Source: JBKHYJ01 sp046565505 (lineage in GTDB: Bacteria > Acidobacteriota > Blastocatellia > UBA7656). From it: DNA of 37,429 nucleotides. Every line of letters begins with the position of its first letter. Within the stretch, counting starts at the first letter, position 1. The translations under genes and the position numbers were made by a program. Positions 29,301 through 36,229 of this stretch are shown here, one piece after another. The notes beneath the pieces were generated by a model. The model searched no databases, was not told the origin of the DNA, and was given only the letters and a program-made list of their open reading frames with translations. The stretch lies in contig JBKHYJ010000067.1 of NCBI GenBank assembly GCA_046565505.1, positions 1 through 37,429 on the forward strand, written 5' to 3'.

Positions 29301-31526
29301 CTCGCTCAAGCCCGTTTCGCGAATGAACGCATGCCGCTCGGCTTCCGGCAGCGCAGTCATATCGAGCAGCGGGAGCTTAAAGTAGGCGTCGGGCGAGATG
29401 ACCTGAATCGGGTCGCCCTCGAACACGTCAAAGCTGGTCCTGAGCGCCTCATGCCGGCGGTGTATCTCCGCGAAGCTCCGCTCAAGAACTTCCACGTCAA
29501 GCGCGCCTTCAAGCTTGATTGCGCCCGGCATGTTGTAGGCGTAGGATCCGGGGTCGAACTGGTCTATGAACCAGAGTCGCTGCTGCGCGAAAGAGAGCGG
29601 GAGCGGGTTGTCTCTGGAGACAGGTAGGATGGGCGCGGCGGCGAAGGCCTGGTCGGATTTGAGCGCCGCTTCGACCCAGGCGCCCAGCGCCTCGACGGTG
29701 GGAGATTCAAAGAACACCCTGAGCGGGAGGTTTATCTGCAATACATCCCGCATTCGCGACACTACTTGCGTCGCTATCAGCGAATCGCCCCCGAGGTCGA
29801 AGAAGTTCTCGCCCCTGCCGACTTTTTCCAGGTGCAACACCTCGGCCCATACTCCCGCTATGGTCTTCTCCAATTCGGTCCGCGGCCCTTCGCCGGCCGA
29901 ATCCGACTTCTGCTGCTCGGGCGAAGCCTCCCGCTGTAACAGCTCCGACTCGAATCGTTTCAAGATGGCGCGGCGGTCGAGCTTCAGGTTGCGCGTCAGC
30001 AGCCCGTTCTCGCGTGTGAATTGTTCGGTCGTCAGGTGGTACTTCACGACCCGCTCGGCCGGCGACAGTTCTGAATTTATTCTCCGAATGTGCTGCTCGA
30101 TTTGTGATTCTATGTCGGGGGTCCGCGGGCCCTGTAAAGATATGAGCGCCACGAGGTACGGCAGGCTCGCCCCGAAGACCACCGAGCGGTCCACGTGAGG
30201 CGAGCGATTGATCGCCGACTCTATCTTTTCCGGGTGCACCTTGATGCCCTGGCTGGTAATGATTATCTCTTTTTTGCGGCCGACGATGTAAAGGAAGCCG
30301 TCGCGGTCGAAGCGGCCCACGTCTCCTGTGGCTATCGTGTTGGGCGTCAAAAAAGTAGACTTCACCTCCTCCGGGTCCGCGTATAGGTAACCGAAGGTGA
30401 GCAGGTGGTCCTTGCTGACTATGATCTCGCCGTCTTCGGCCAGCTTCACGCTCCCCTCGACCAGCGGCCTGCCTACCGACCCCAGCCTCTTATGCGCGGG
30501 AGTGTTAGCGCAAATGCCGCCGACCTCCGTGAGCCCGTAGGCCTCGTACAAGGGGATCTGCATGCTCTCGAACAGGTCAAGCGTCGCCCTCTTGATGGGG
30601 GCCATCCCGGTCCACATTATCCGCAGCCGGCCCCCCAGACTGGCGTAGACTCGGCCGTAGCAAATCCCGAGCAACTTGCCACGTGCGGAAGACGCGGGCA
30701 CGTACCTGGCGAGGTTGCTCAGCAGCTTGAGCATGAGCCGGCGGTGCGGCGCGAGGTCCCTCACCGCATTCGTGAATTGATTATGAATCGTCTCGTACAG
30801 GAGCGGGGGCGCGAGGCACAGCGTGGGCTTAAGCTCTTTGAACGCCGTGAACAGTTGTGATGGCTTCACGAGTATAAGGTTGAAGCGGTAATAGAATGCC
30901 GAGTAGAGCATCATGCGCTGCTGGAATGCCGACAGCGGGAGAAAGACGATCAGCGAATCGTCGCGCCTCAGGCTGAATGGCTTGACGAAACTACTGACGG
31001 TATTTTCAGTGCCCCGCCTGCCCACGATCAGGCATTTGATCTTCCCAGACGTGCCGGATGAAAAGGTGAGCGATAGCACGCGGTCGCCCGTCGGCTGGTC
31101 GATGCTGACGACATCGTTTCTAAGCCTCGGCGCTTTCAGGTCGTCCGAGTCGAAGTAAGCCACGGACCTGCCTATAGACAGGCTCGGCCAAACGTCCTTC
31201 TTCGACAGCAGCAGCAGGTTCAATTCGTACCGCTCGATAAGCTCGTCGGTCGGCCTGGCCGCGAATTCCTCGGGGAGGGAGACAGAGATACAGTCCATGT
31301 GTATGAGGGCCAGGTCGTACACAACGTATTCGTATGAGTTGGTGGCGAGCAGCCCGATGCGCATCCCGCCTTTGACGCCCCACCCGCGCAGCCTGCTCAC
31401 GGCGCCCATCACGTCGGAGTGAACTGAAACGTAATTCTTGACGACAACTCTGTCTTCATGATCATAAAAGGTGATGGTGTTATCAGAGCACGTGGCGAGG
31501 TTGTCGATCATTTTTGCCAGGTCCAT
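26313..31526 (-). CDS. Nonribosomal peptide synthetase, A-PCP-C-A-PCP, no release domain
   Basis: A 1737-residue synthetase. Residues about 10-525 are an adenylation domain of acyl/aryl-acid ligase character (FSSGTSGKIK at 155-164, YGLTE, Lys at NLKLDR). Carrier 1 is at about 550-620 with phosphopantetheine site Ser582 in GGDSL. A condensation domain spans about 640-1075 with active site HHIISDG (774-780). A second, amino-acid-type adenylation domain spans about 1100-1610 (YTSGSTGKPKG at 1251-1261, variant YGPCE, Lys1604 in NGKIDR). Carrier 2 has Ser1661 in GGHSL. The protein ends in a short tail (MTQEELLGALK) resembling docking tails, with no thioesterase or reductase. GGAGG at 31531-31535 favours the ATG at 31526 over one at 31538. 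It should join an activated carboxylic acid to one amino acid; release must occur in trans. Confidence 0.93.
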   Translation of the reverse strand: MDLAKMIDNLATCSDNTITFYDHEDRVVVKNYVSVHSDVMGAVSRLRGWGVKGGMRIGLLATNSYEYVVYDLALIHMDCISVSLPEEFAARPTDELIERYELNLLLLSKKDVWPSLSIGRSVAYFDSDDLKAPRLRNDVVSIDQPTGDRVLSLTFSSGTSGKIKCLIVGRRGTENTVSSFVKPFSLRRDDSLIVFLPLSAFQQRMMLYSAFYYRFNLILVKPSQLFTAFKELKPTLCLAPPLLYETIHNQFTNAVRDLAPHRRLMLKLLSNLARYVPASSARGKLLGICYGRVYASLGGRLRIMWTGMAPIKRATLDLFESMQIPLYEAYGLTEVGGICANTPAHKRLGSVGRPLVEGSVKLAEDGEIIVSKDHLLTFGYLYADPEEVKSTFLTPNTIATGDVGRFDRDGFLYIVGRKKEIIITSQGIKVHPEKIESAINRSPHVDRSVVFGASLPYLVALISLQGPRTPDIESQIEQHIRRINSELSPAERVVKYHLTTEQFTRENGLLTRNLKLDRRAILKRFESELLQREASPEQQKSDSAGEGPRTELEKTIAGVWAEVLHLEKVGRGENFFDLGGDSLIATQVVSRMRDVLQINLPLRVFFESPTVEALGAWVEAALKSDQAFAAAPILPVSRDNPLPLSFAQQRLWFIDQFDPGSYAYNMPGAIKLEGALDVEVLERSFAEIHRRHEALRTSFDVFEGDPIQVISPDAYFKLPLLDMTALPEAERHAFIRETGLSEAKRPFDLRESPLLRTKLVRLGAREHILFITMHHIISDGWSIAIFLRELASLYAAFSAGKPSSLPELTIQYADFAQWQRQWLRGEVLDRLLSYWKKQLGGELPVLQLPTDKARPATPSLDGAKQTVTFSHGLTERLKLLSRREGVTLFMTLTAAFKTLLYRYSGQTDIILGTPIANRNRAETEDLIGFFVNTLVLRTDLSAEPSFLELLGRVREGAMEAYANQDLPFERLVEELQPERDQSRHPLFQAMIALQTESMSEFEVAGLTMTPVEVGEVTTKFIDLVLDVVDKGDELAVSLEYSTDLFEGDTIRRMLGHFETLMEGAVEDPAQKIIWLPLLTEGERRQMLVEWNDTRVDYPLHMCVHQLFEASVEKYPDAVAVVYAGEQVSYSELNRLSNQLAHHLRGLGVGPEVLVGLCLERSVELIVGMLGVLKAGGAYVAIDPEYPTDRIASMLEDARVPVLLTQERLLSHMPDYDCAIVCIDRDWVEIGKQSTANPDTGVCADNLAIVLYTSGSTGKPKGVMMFHGATSNHIFWVQHYFPLTPEDSMPVKYSVCFDASAFEIFYPLHAGARLVIVPQGMQQDLAYFVNLVVEHKITTMDVPTPQLQVLLEDEKFIRCHWLKRITCASDSLMVEVKERYFELLGKELVHFYGPCEASIGSTFNVCQPGGEEYIASVGKPVSNTEIYILDPHLQPLPVGVSGEIYIGGVGVTRGYLYRPDVTAEKFIPDPFSASPGARLYKTGDRGRYRPDGNLEFGGRIDYQVKIRGYRIELGDIEAALTSHPLVKEAVVLARASENGHARDSRTPAGKRRAAAKRLVAYIVSEGGEPPALPELSSFLQKRLPEYMVPTAYVMMDSFPLTTNGKIDRNGLPAPTSSALDLESDFVAPRNAVEEALSMIWSDVLGVESVSVHANFFELGGHSLAAASVMYRVRDIFSVELPVRTLFEGPTLAHLSQALISNEAKPGVTEKIARAYKRVKSMTQEELLGALKERSAPRE

Positions 31527-31530
31527 AGGC

Positions 31531-31535
31531 CCTCC
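31531..31535 (-). promoter_or_regulatory. Shine-Dalgarno deciding the NRPS start
   Basis: GGAGG on the minus strand lies 4 nt before the ATG at 31526. The in-frame ATG at 31538 overlaps this region and has no such site of its own, so the downstream start is preferred. Confidence 0.5.
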
Positions 31536-32025
31536 CATATCTCAAGCGATTCTGGCGCGACTGTTAAGCATGCGCACGCTCACGGGAATCTATACTACTT
31601 CTTCGTAACGGTTGTTTCTGTAAAAGTCGCGCCCCGATTCTTGAATAATAACCCCTTGTTTCGGCTCGTAAATTACACACAAATTCGGCCTCAGAAGTCT
31701 GAGAGATGTCACGCGAGCGCGGGATGGGCCCGGCGGGCGCAACGGGCCCGCAACGGGGCAGCGACCTGTTGCGTGTTACGAGAAGCAGAGGAGTCGCTTC
31801 CCCCGTCGGGACTGAAATATTGGTAATCGAGGCACGGTTATTCGGCCCTATTTGAAACTACGTTATGGGCCGATTAAAACTACCTGAGAAGGCAACCTGT
31901 TTTCACCACCTACACGATCCACCGGATGGATCGCCGCATGCAGAGTCCCGGGCTTCCCCGCAAGGATGCCGGCACCTGTTACATGAATAGATATCCCGGG
32001 TTCGGGCGCTTCAATCGCCGCCGCC
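31536..32025. other. Intergenic region upstream of the NRPS gene
   Basis: About 490 bases without a supported gene. It should contain the NRPS promoter, since all other gaps in the cluster are 31 bp or less. I could not fix a promoter; TTTACG with ATTATT 17 nt downstream on the minus strand (around 31645-31675) is a weak candidate. A perfect 14-bp dyad, CTCAGA-AG-TCTGAG, lies at 31690-31703 just upstream of it and could be an operator. Longer-spaced CGGCCC/GGGCCG arms at 31843-31848 and 31867-31872 may form a stem after the GNAT gene, without a T-run. Confidence 0.35.
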
Positions 32026-32634
32026 TCACCTATGGGCGGGCGGGCTTGGCGGCGACGGCGACTCGGCTCTATTCGCCCGAGGCGCGCTCTGAAACCGCTC
32101 CAGGATGTCGTAGGCTTCCTGCACATACACATGCAGAAAATAGCCGTCCAGCCGCCGCTCGCCCACCCGCGCGTAATCTTCAATCTTCGCGTACGTCCGA
32201 AAGCCTAACTTTTGCCACATACGGTATGGCCCATCCTCGCTCACGTCTATGTTGATGAGGTCACACCCGATCTCGCGGCACTTTTCTAGGATGACGCGCC
32301 AACCGGCCAGGAGGTAGCCGCCGAACCCGCGCAACTCCGGCGCGCTAGCCATCCGCTTGATCTCGATCACATGCTTGCGCGCCGGGTTCATCTTGATTTG
32401 CTCAAGCGTGGCGATTGATACGATTCTGTTATCCGCGCCATCCTTGACCAAGAGCTGGTGACACTCCTTACGTCGAATCGCCAGGTCGAGTGAATCAGTA
32501 AACTTCTTGCCTTCCTCCTCCGTCAGCGGGCGGGGGATGCCGTTAGTGCCCTCCTTGCTCGCGACCGCGTTCAGGATCGCGAGGATTTGAGCCTTTTCTG
32601 ATTCGCTTAAACTGGCAGCCCACTCGAAATACAT
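32026..32634 (-). CDS. GNAT-family N-acyltransferase
   Basis: A 202-residue GNAT protein. The acyl-CoA-binding region is around residues 93-112 (KRMASAPELRGFGGYLL), followed by the helix and the strand LINIDVSED, and the late-GNAT motif YRMWQKLGFRTYAK at about 137-150. It would transfer an acyl group, commonly acetyl, to an amine. A proline/serine-rich tail ends the protein. The ATG at 32634 is supported by GAGGG about 5 nt upstream and lies 10 bp after the preceding stop; the frame continues upstream but would overlap the neighbouring gene. It is the last gene of the tight six-gene block, about 0.5 kb before the NRPS. It is not EctA-like despite the diaminobutyrate aminotransferase in the cluster. 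Confidence 0.85.
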   Translation of the reverse strand: MYFEWAASLSESEKAQILAILNAVASKEGTNGIPRPLTEEEGKKFTDSLDLAIRRKECHQLLVKDGADNRIVSIATLEQIKMNPARKHVIEIKRMASAPELRGFGGYLLAGWRVILEKCREIGCDLINIDVSEDGPYRMWQKLGFRTYAKIEDYARVGERRLDGYFLHVYVQEAYDILERFQSAPRANRAESPSPPSPPAHR

Positions 32635-32644
32635 GGCGCCCTCG

Positions 32645-33475
32645 CTAGCCGCGCGGTTCGAGAGTCGCGGCGGCCGTGCTCGACTCAATCGCCGCGGGGG
32701 CCACGTCCATCTCGGCCGCCGGCCGGTCCTTGAGGGCAACGAGGCGCGACACTTCGAGGACGTAGGCGACGAAAAGGCTGTGGAGCCTGACGACGTGTTG
32801 CTTGAACCTTTCCTCGTCGGCCGGGGTTTTGACCACCCTCATGCACATGTTCCAGGCGAGGTCGACGTGACCTTCCCTGTCGTCGAGCGCCAGGTGCGCG
32901 CGCGCCCCGCGCGTCGCGTCGTGCCCGACGAACTGCTCCATGCCATCAAGCCATGCGGGCTGCGTCCACCCGGACACCGTCTCGACGTAATAGGCGCTGG
33001 CGAGCACGCCGAGCGGTCCCTCTTCGGCCAGCGTTTGATAGAGGTAACCGGCGAGCAGCTCGGTCGCAAACAGCCGCCTGGTGGTGTAAATCTCTTCGTC
33101 CGTGACCCCGAGCACGTGCAGGTCTTTAGCGAACAGCCTCCCGTGCAACCCCTCGTCGGCCGCGTACAGCCCCCATTGCTTGCAGAGGATCGGGTCCGCC
33201 TCCGCCACGCGGACGCAAACCAGCGGGTTGATCTTTCTCATCAGCTCGATGCGCAGCACGGTCTCGATTGTGGAGCGTATGAAGAAGTCGCGGCTGAACG
33301 TGCTAGTTTCCATAGCGCCCTTCACCTGCTCGTTACGCGCGTAGCTGTCGGCGATCAAATCCGAGACGAACTTGTCACAGACTTTGCGGAACTCCGGGTT
33401 CAAGACCGCGGAATAGGTGTTCTTAGAATAACTCTTGTGCGCCTCTTGTTCGATGTGCTGGTTTGATGAACTCAT
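32645..33475 (-). CDS. Second diiron-oxygenase-like protein (heme-oxygenase-like/ferritin-like fold)
   Basis: A 276-residue all-helical protein. It carries a plausible diiron ligand set: a Glu at 71 or 77 (TIETVLRIELM), ExxH at Glu108/His111 (DEGLHG), Glu165 in YYVET, and His194-x3-Asp198 in HLALDD. The order and spacing resemble UndA-type heme-oxygenase-like diiron oxygenases, except that the final ligand position (x2 after Asp198) is Glu201, with His203 close by. It may therefore bind metal in an altered way, or the alignment may be off by a residue. The Ala-rich tail after residue 255 looks disordered. GAGGAG lies about 7 nt before the ATG. Its place beside an SznF-like N-oxygenase suggests a second oxidation step. 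The family call is by eye. Confidence 0.72.
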   Translation of the reverse strand: MSSSNQHIEQEAHKSYSKNTYSAVLNPEFRKVCDKFVSDLIADSYARNEQVKGAMETSTFSRDFFIRSTIETVLRIELMRKINPLVCVRVAEADPILCKQWGLYAADEGLHGRLFAKDLHVLGVTDEEIYTTRRLFATELLAGYLYQTLAEEGPLGVLASAYYVETVSGWTQPAWLDGMEQFVGHDATRGARAHLALDDREGHVDLAWNMCMRVVKTPADEERFKQHVVRLHSLFVAYVLEVSRLVALKDRPAAEMDVAPAAIESSTAAATLEPRG

Positions 33476-33506
33476 TAGCTTGCTCCTCTTCTGCTGAGTG
33501 ATTTGC

Positions 33507-34457
33507 TCAAAGGCCCGTGTGGGCGCGGCGGCGATTCCTCAAGCACCGCTCCAACACGCACATTGCCGAGAACATTTTGTTTAAAGCCTGCCGGCGGATG
33601 CGGCTAGCAGGGCCGTCGATGACTTCGGCCTCGACCTCGATGTCGCGGTGCGCAGGTAAGTCATGCATGAAAATTGTGCCTTCATGCGATACGGAGCGCA
33701 TGAAATCCCGCGTCACCTTGAAGCCGCGAAAGCTCTCCCGCCAAGCCGCGTCTGCCGGCTCGTCGCCCATGCTCTGCCACCTGACCGTGTAGACGACATC
33801 GACCGCGCGCGGCAGCGCGGATAAATCATGCGAGACGTTGACGACCGAGCCGCTTTCGGAGCCATTACGCCGCGCCGCCTCTATCTGCGCATCATCGGGC
33901 GCGAACTTCTCCGGCGTCACGACGGTCATGGTCGTGCGCGGCATCTTGGAAAGCGCCAGGACCAGAGACGCCACGGTGTTGTTCCACGCGCCGACGTATA
34001 AGACGTGCCGCCCGTCAAGCTGGCCGAACTCCTGGCGGATGGTGATGAGGTCGGCGATCGCCTGCGTGGGGTGCTCCGCCTTGCTGAGCGCGTTTATGAC
34101 AGGCATCCCGCCGCCGCTCTCCGCAAGTGTTATCATCTCGTCGAAGCTGCCGTTCGTCCGCATGACGAAGGCGTCGAGATACAATCCCAGGACCATGCCC
34201 GTGTCTTCGACAGACTCGCCGGTCGTAACCTGCAGGTCCGCCGCCGAATAGAGGATGGTAGACCCGCCCATCCGCTCGACTGCGGCGAAGAACGACGTGC
34301 GCGTGCGCGTCGAAGGCTTTGAAAAGTAAAGCCCGACCAGCTTCCCTTTCAGGGCGCTCGAAAAATTCAATTCGCCATCCGAGAGCTTCTGACCCGTCTC
34401 GACCAGATCGTAGAGCGACGGGGCATCCAAATCCTGGATTGAGATAAGTCTGTTCAT
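33507..34457 (-). CDS. Ornithine carbamoyltransferase-like enzyme with altered substrate motif
   Basis: A 316-residue member of the aspartate/ornithine carbamoyltransferase family. The carbamoyl-phosphate site is intact: KPSTRTRTSF at 47-56 and HPTQ at 129-132. The SMG loop that contacts the amino-acid substrate in OTC is present at 229-231. The OTC signature HCLP, whose Cys contacts ornithine, is replaced by HDLP at 265-268. This suggests a different amine acceptor. The start overlaps the Rieske stop as ATGA, with GGGAGG upstream, so translation is coupled. With a diaminobutyrate aminotransferase in the same operon, a shorter diamine or an N-hydroxylated amine is a reasonable acceptor, as inference. 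I would not call it housekeeping argF. Confidence 0.88.
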   Translation of the reverse strand: MNRLISIQDLDAPSLYDLVETGQKLSDGELNFSSALKGKLVGLYFSKPSTRTRTSFFAAVERMGGSTILYSAADLQVTTGESVEDTGMVLGLYLDAFVMRTNGSFDEMITLAESGGGMPVINALSKAEHPTQAIADLITIRQEFGQLDGRHVLYVGAWNNTVASLVLALSKMPRTTMTVVTPEKFAPDDAQIEAARRNGSESGSVVNVSHDLSALPRAVDVVYTVRWQSMGDEPADAAWRESFRGFKVTRDFMRSVSHEGTIFMHDLPAHRDIEVEAEVIDGPASRIRRQALNKMFSAMCVLERCLRNRRRAHTGL

Positions 34458-34813
34458 CGAGTCCTCCCGCCTTGCGCGAGTGCGGCAGGGCAGTCGATAA
34501 GCATGCTGCGGCGGTAAGTGTGCGGGACCCCTGTCGCCTCTTCCCCGAAGACTACGGTCACGCGGCCCCTGCTGCGAACGGTGGGCAGCCCGTTGGTGAG
34601 CAAGCGCTCTATGCTAGTCCTGTTCTTGTGCCACGGGCAAACGATGAACCGGCGGGTCTCATCCACCTGGCCGAGGTGAAGCGGCCCGCCCCTGTGAGAG
34701 CATGTCGCCGACACCGTGTGGCAGCCGAGGCTCGCGTCTTGAAGCACGAGGTATCTCTCTTCACCCATCTCTATATAGTTATCTCCCTCGCCCGCCAGAT
34801 GTACGACCCTCAT
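34454..34813 (-). CDS. Rieske [2Fe-2S] ferredoxin
   Basis: A 119-residue small Rieske protein. Cluster ligands are Cys38-x-His40 (CSHRG) and Cys59-x2-His62 (CPWH), with the usual loop between. There is no other domain, so it is a stand-alone electron carrier of the type that serves oxygenases. The start at 34813 lies 4 bp after the stop of the SznF-like gene, with AAGGG upstream; a longer frame overlaps that gene and is not used. Its stop overlaps the carbamoyltransferase start. Direct coupling to the diiron N-oxygenase genes on both sides suggests it supplies them with electrons. Confidence 0.92.
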   Translation of the reverse strand: MRVVHLAGEGDNYIEMGEERYLVLQDASLGCHTVSATCSHRGGPLHLGQVDETRRFIVCPWHKNRTSIERLLTNGLPTVRSRGRVTVVFGEEATGVPHTYRRSMLIDCPAALAQGGRTR

Positions 34814-34817
34814 GAAA

Positions 34818-36218
34818 TCACCCTTCCCCGCCGGCCACCTCGTACGTGCAGTCCGACGACGGGCACACCGCGTACAACATTCCGGCCGGAATCGTGACCT
34901 CCTGGCCCGCGCCGTAGGTCGCCACGATCCCATACCCGGCCACGAGATCAAGCTCCCCGGATTTCACCAGGTATGTCATATCTACGTCGCTCACGCGCGT
35001 CCCGTTCCACCGCCGGTCCCCCGCCAGCTCGATGAAAGAAGTCATGCGGAGCGGCCTCGACTCTTCGCGCGACTGATCGCCCGGCGCCGCGGACAACGAA
35101 TCGCCCCAGGCTATCTGGGCGCCCGTGCCCTCGCAGAATACAGTGCCGACGATCTGGCTCTCCTCGAAGCCGCGTATGATCTCGCTGAGGATCGAATTGC
35201 CATATGTCTTGACGGCGGGGACGATCAAATTCTCAAGCACCATGCGGCTGTGATGCGTGTCTATGTGCACGTGCTCCAGGAAGTAATCCGTCTCCGCGCT
35301 CGGGCCGAACACGTTATTCATCATGTCGGCCATCTGCCTGCACGAGAGGCGGAAGGCCGTCTCCACCTGGAGGATGGCGCCGAAATAGCGGAAGAGGTGG
35401 CGGTGGTCACGGCAGATATAGCTGTAGTAGTTGTTAAGGTAGAAGGAAGAAGGAAGATAAAACTGCCAGTAGGTGTGCGGCACGGGGTCGAACCCTCTAG
35501 ACTCAAGCACCTTCTGGTAGAGCGTGCTGTGCCTGGTCGAGTGGACCCCATAGCCGCATTCGTCGATGATAACCTTGAAAAGCTCCGACTGGAGCGGCCC
35601 GTAATTGCCGATGGCGTTCCTTGCCATCGCGGACGACTCCACCAGGAAGTCCCCCGCCAGTTGGATGAGATAGGTCTGCGCGGCGGCGACCGGGTTTCGC
35701 GCGGAGGTGATCGCCGCCATCAGCTTAGCATTTCCTTCGGCGGTGAAATTCTTGCGGAAGTCTTCAAAATAAGCCTCGAACGCCTCTATCGTCCAGGGCC
35801 CGGAGACCGACACCTCGCTCTCGACGGACGAAAAAACGTAACGCTCGAGCTGCGACCGTATCACCTCGCCCAGGAGGCGAAGCTCGTCGCTGTAGTAGTC
35901 CTGGAAGTCGCCCCACTTGTGCTCAAGGTTGCGCGCGGGCAGGAACACGAAGTCGCGCTCGTAAATCGACATGAGTATGCGATTCGCCACGAGGCTCGCG
36001 TTCGTTCGGATGCCATCCAGGGCGAGCGGCGTTTCGGTGTCGAAGTCGCGGAACCCCTCATTCAGCAATTGACGCCGGAATGGGTTGTCCTCGACCCAGG
36101 GTTGGGCCGACCCCTGGAACACGCCCGCCCCGGCGTAGGCTTCGACACATTGATTCAGGAGTGCGTCGTTGGCGCCGGGGGGCGCTTTAACGAACTCGCT
36201 GAAGATGGATGCAAGCAT
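34818..36218 (-). CDS. SznF-like heme-oxygenase-fold diiron N-oxygenase with degenerate cupin
   Basis: A 466-residue protein with the layout of SznF (helical N-terminal region, central heme-oxygenase-like diiron domain, C-terminal cupin). The diiron ligands Glu194, Glu220, His230, Glu286, His316, Asp320 and His323 have exactly the spacings I recall for SznF (E189, E215, H225, E281, H311, D315, H318), each shifted by five. Key motifs are VESSAM, DECGYGVHSTRH and HVHIDTHH. The C-terminal cupin (about 385-466) contains no histidine: the expected HxH is DVD at 411-413, so the second iron site that performs the SznF rearrangement is probably lost. I expect N-hydroxylation of an amino-acid side chain without the later step. 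GAGGTG precedes the ATG; the gene lies 11 bp after the aminotransferase and 4 bp before the Rieske gene. Confidence 0.88.
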   Translation of the reverse strand: MLASIFSEFVKAPPGANDALLNQCVEAYAGAGVFQGSAQPWVEDNPFRRQLLNEGFRDFDTETPLALDGIRTNASLVANRILMSIYERDFVFLPARNLEHKWGDFQDYYSDELRLLGEVIRSQLERYVFSSVESEVSVSGPWTIEAFEAYFEDFRKNFTAEGNAKLMAAITSARNPVAAAQTYLIQLAGDFLVESSAMARNAIGNYGPLQSELFKVIIDECGYGVHSTRHSTLYQKVLESRGFDPVPHTYWQFYLPSSFYLNNYYSYICRDHRHLFRYFGAILQVETAFRLSCRQMADMMNNVFGPSAETDYFLEHVHIDTHHSRMVLENLIVPAVKTYGNSILSEIIRGFEESQIVGTVFCEGTGAQIAWGDSLSAAPGDQSREESRPLRMTSFIELAGDRRWNGTRVSDVDMTYLVKSGELDLVAGYGIVATYGAGQEVTIPAGMLYAVCPSSDCTYEVAGGEG

Positions 36219-36229
36219 CTTAATTCACC

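Noticed and set aside
32026..32634. GNAT protein as ectoine-pathway EctA because an EctB-like gene is in the cluster
   Set aside because: The sequence lacks EctA-like motifs and no EctC is present; the operon is dominated by N-oxygenase and carbamoyltransferase functions.
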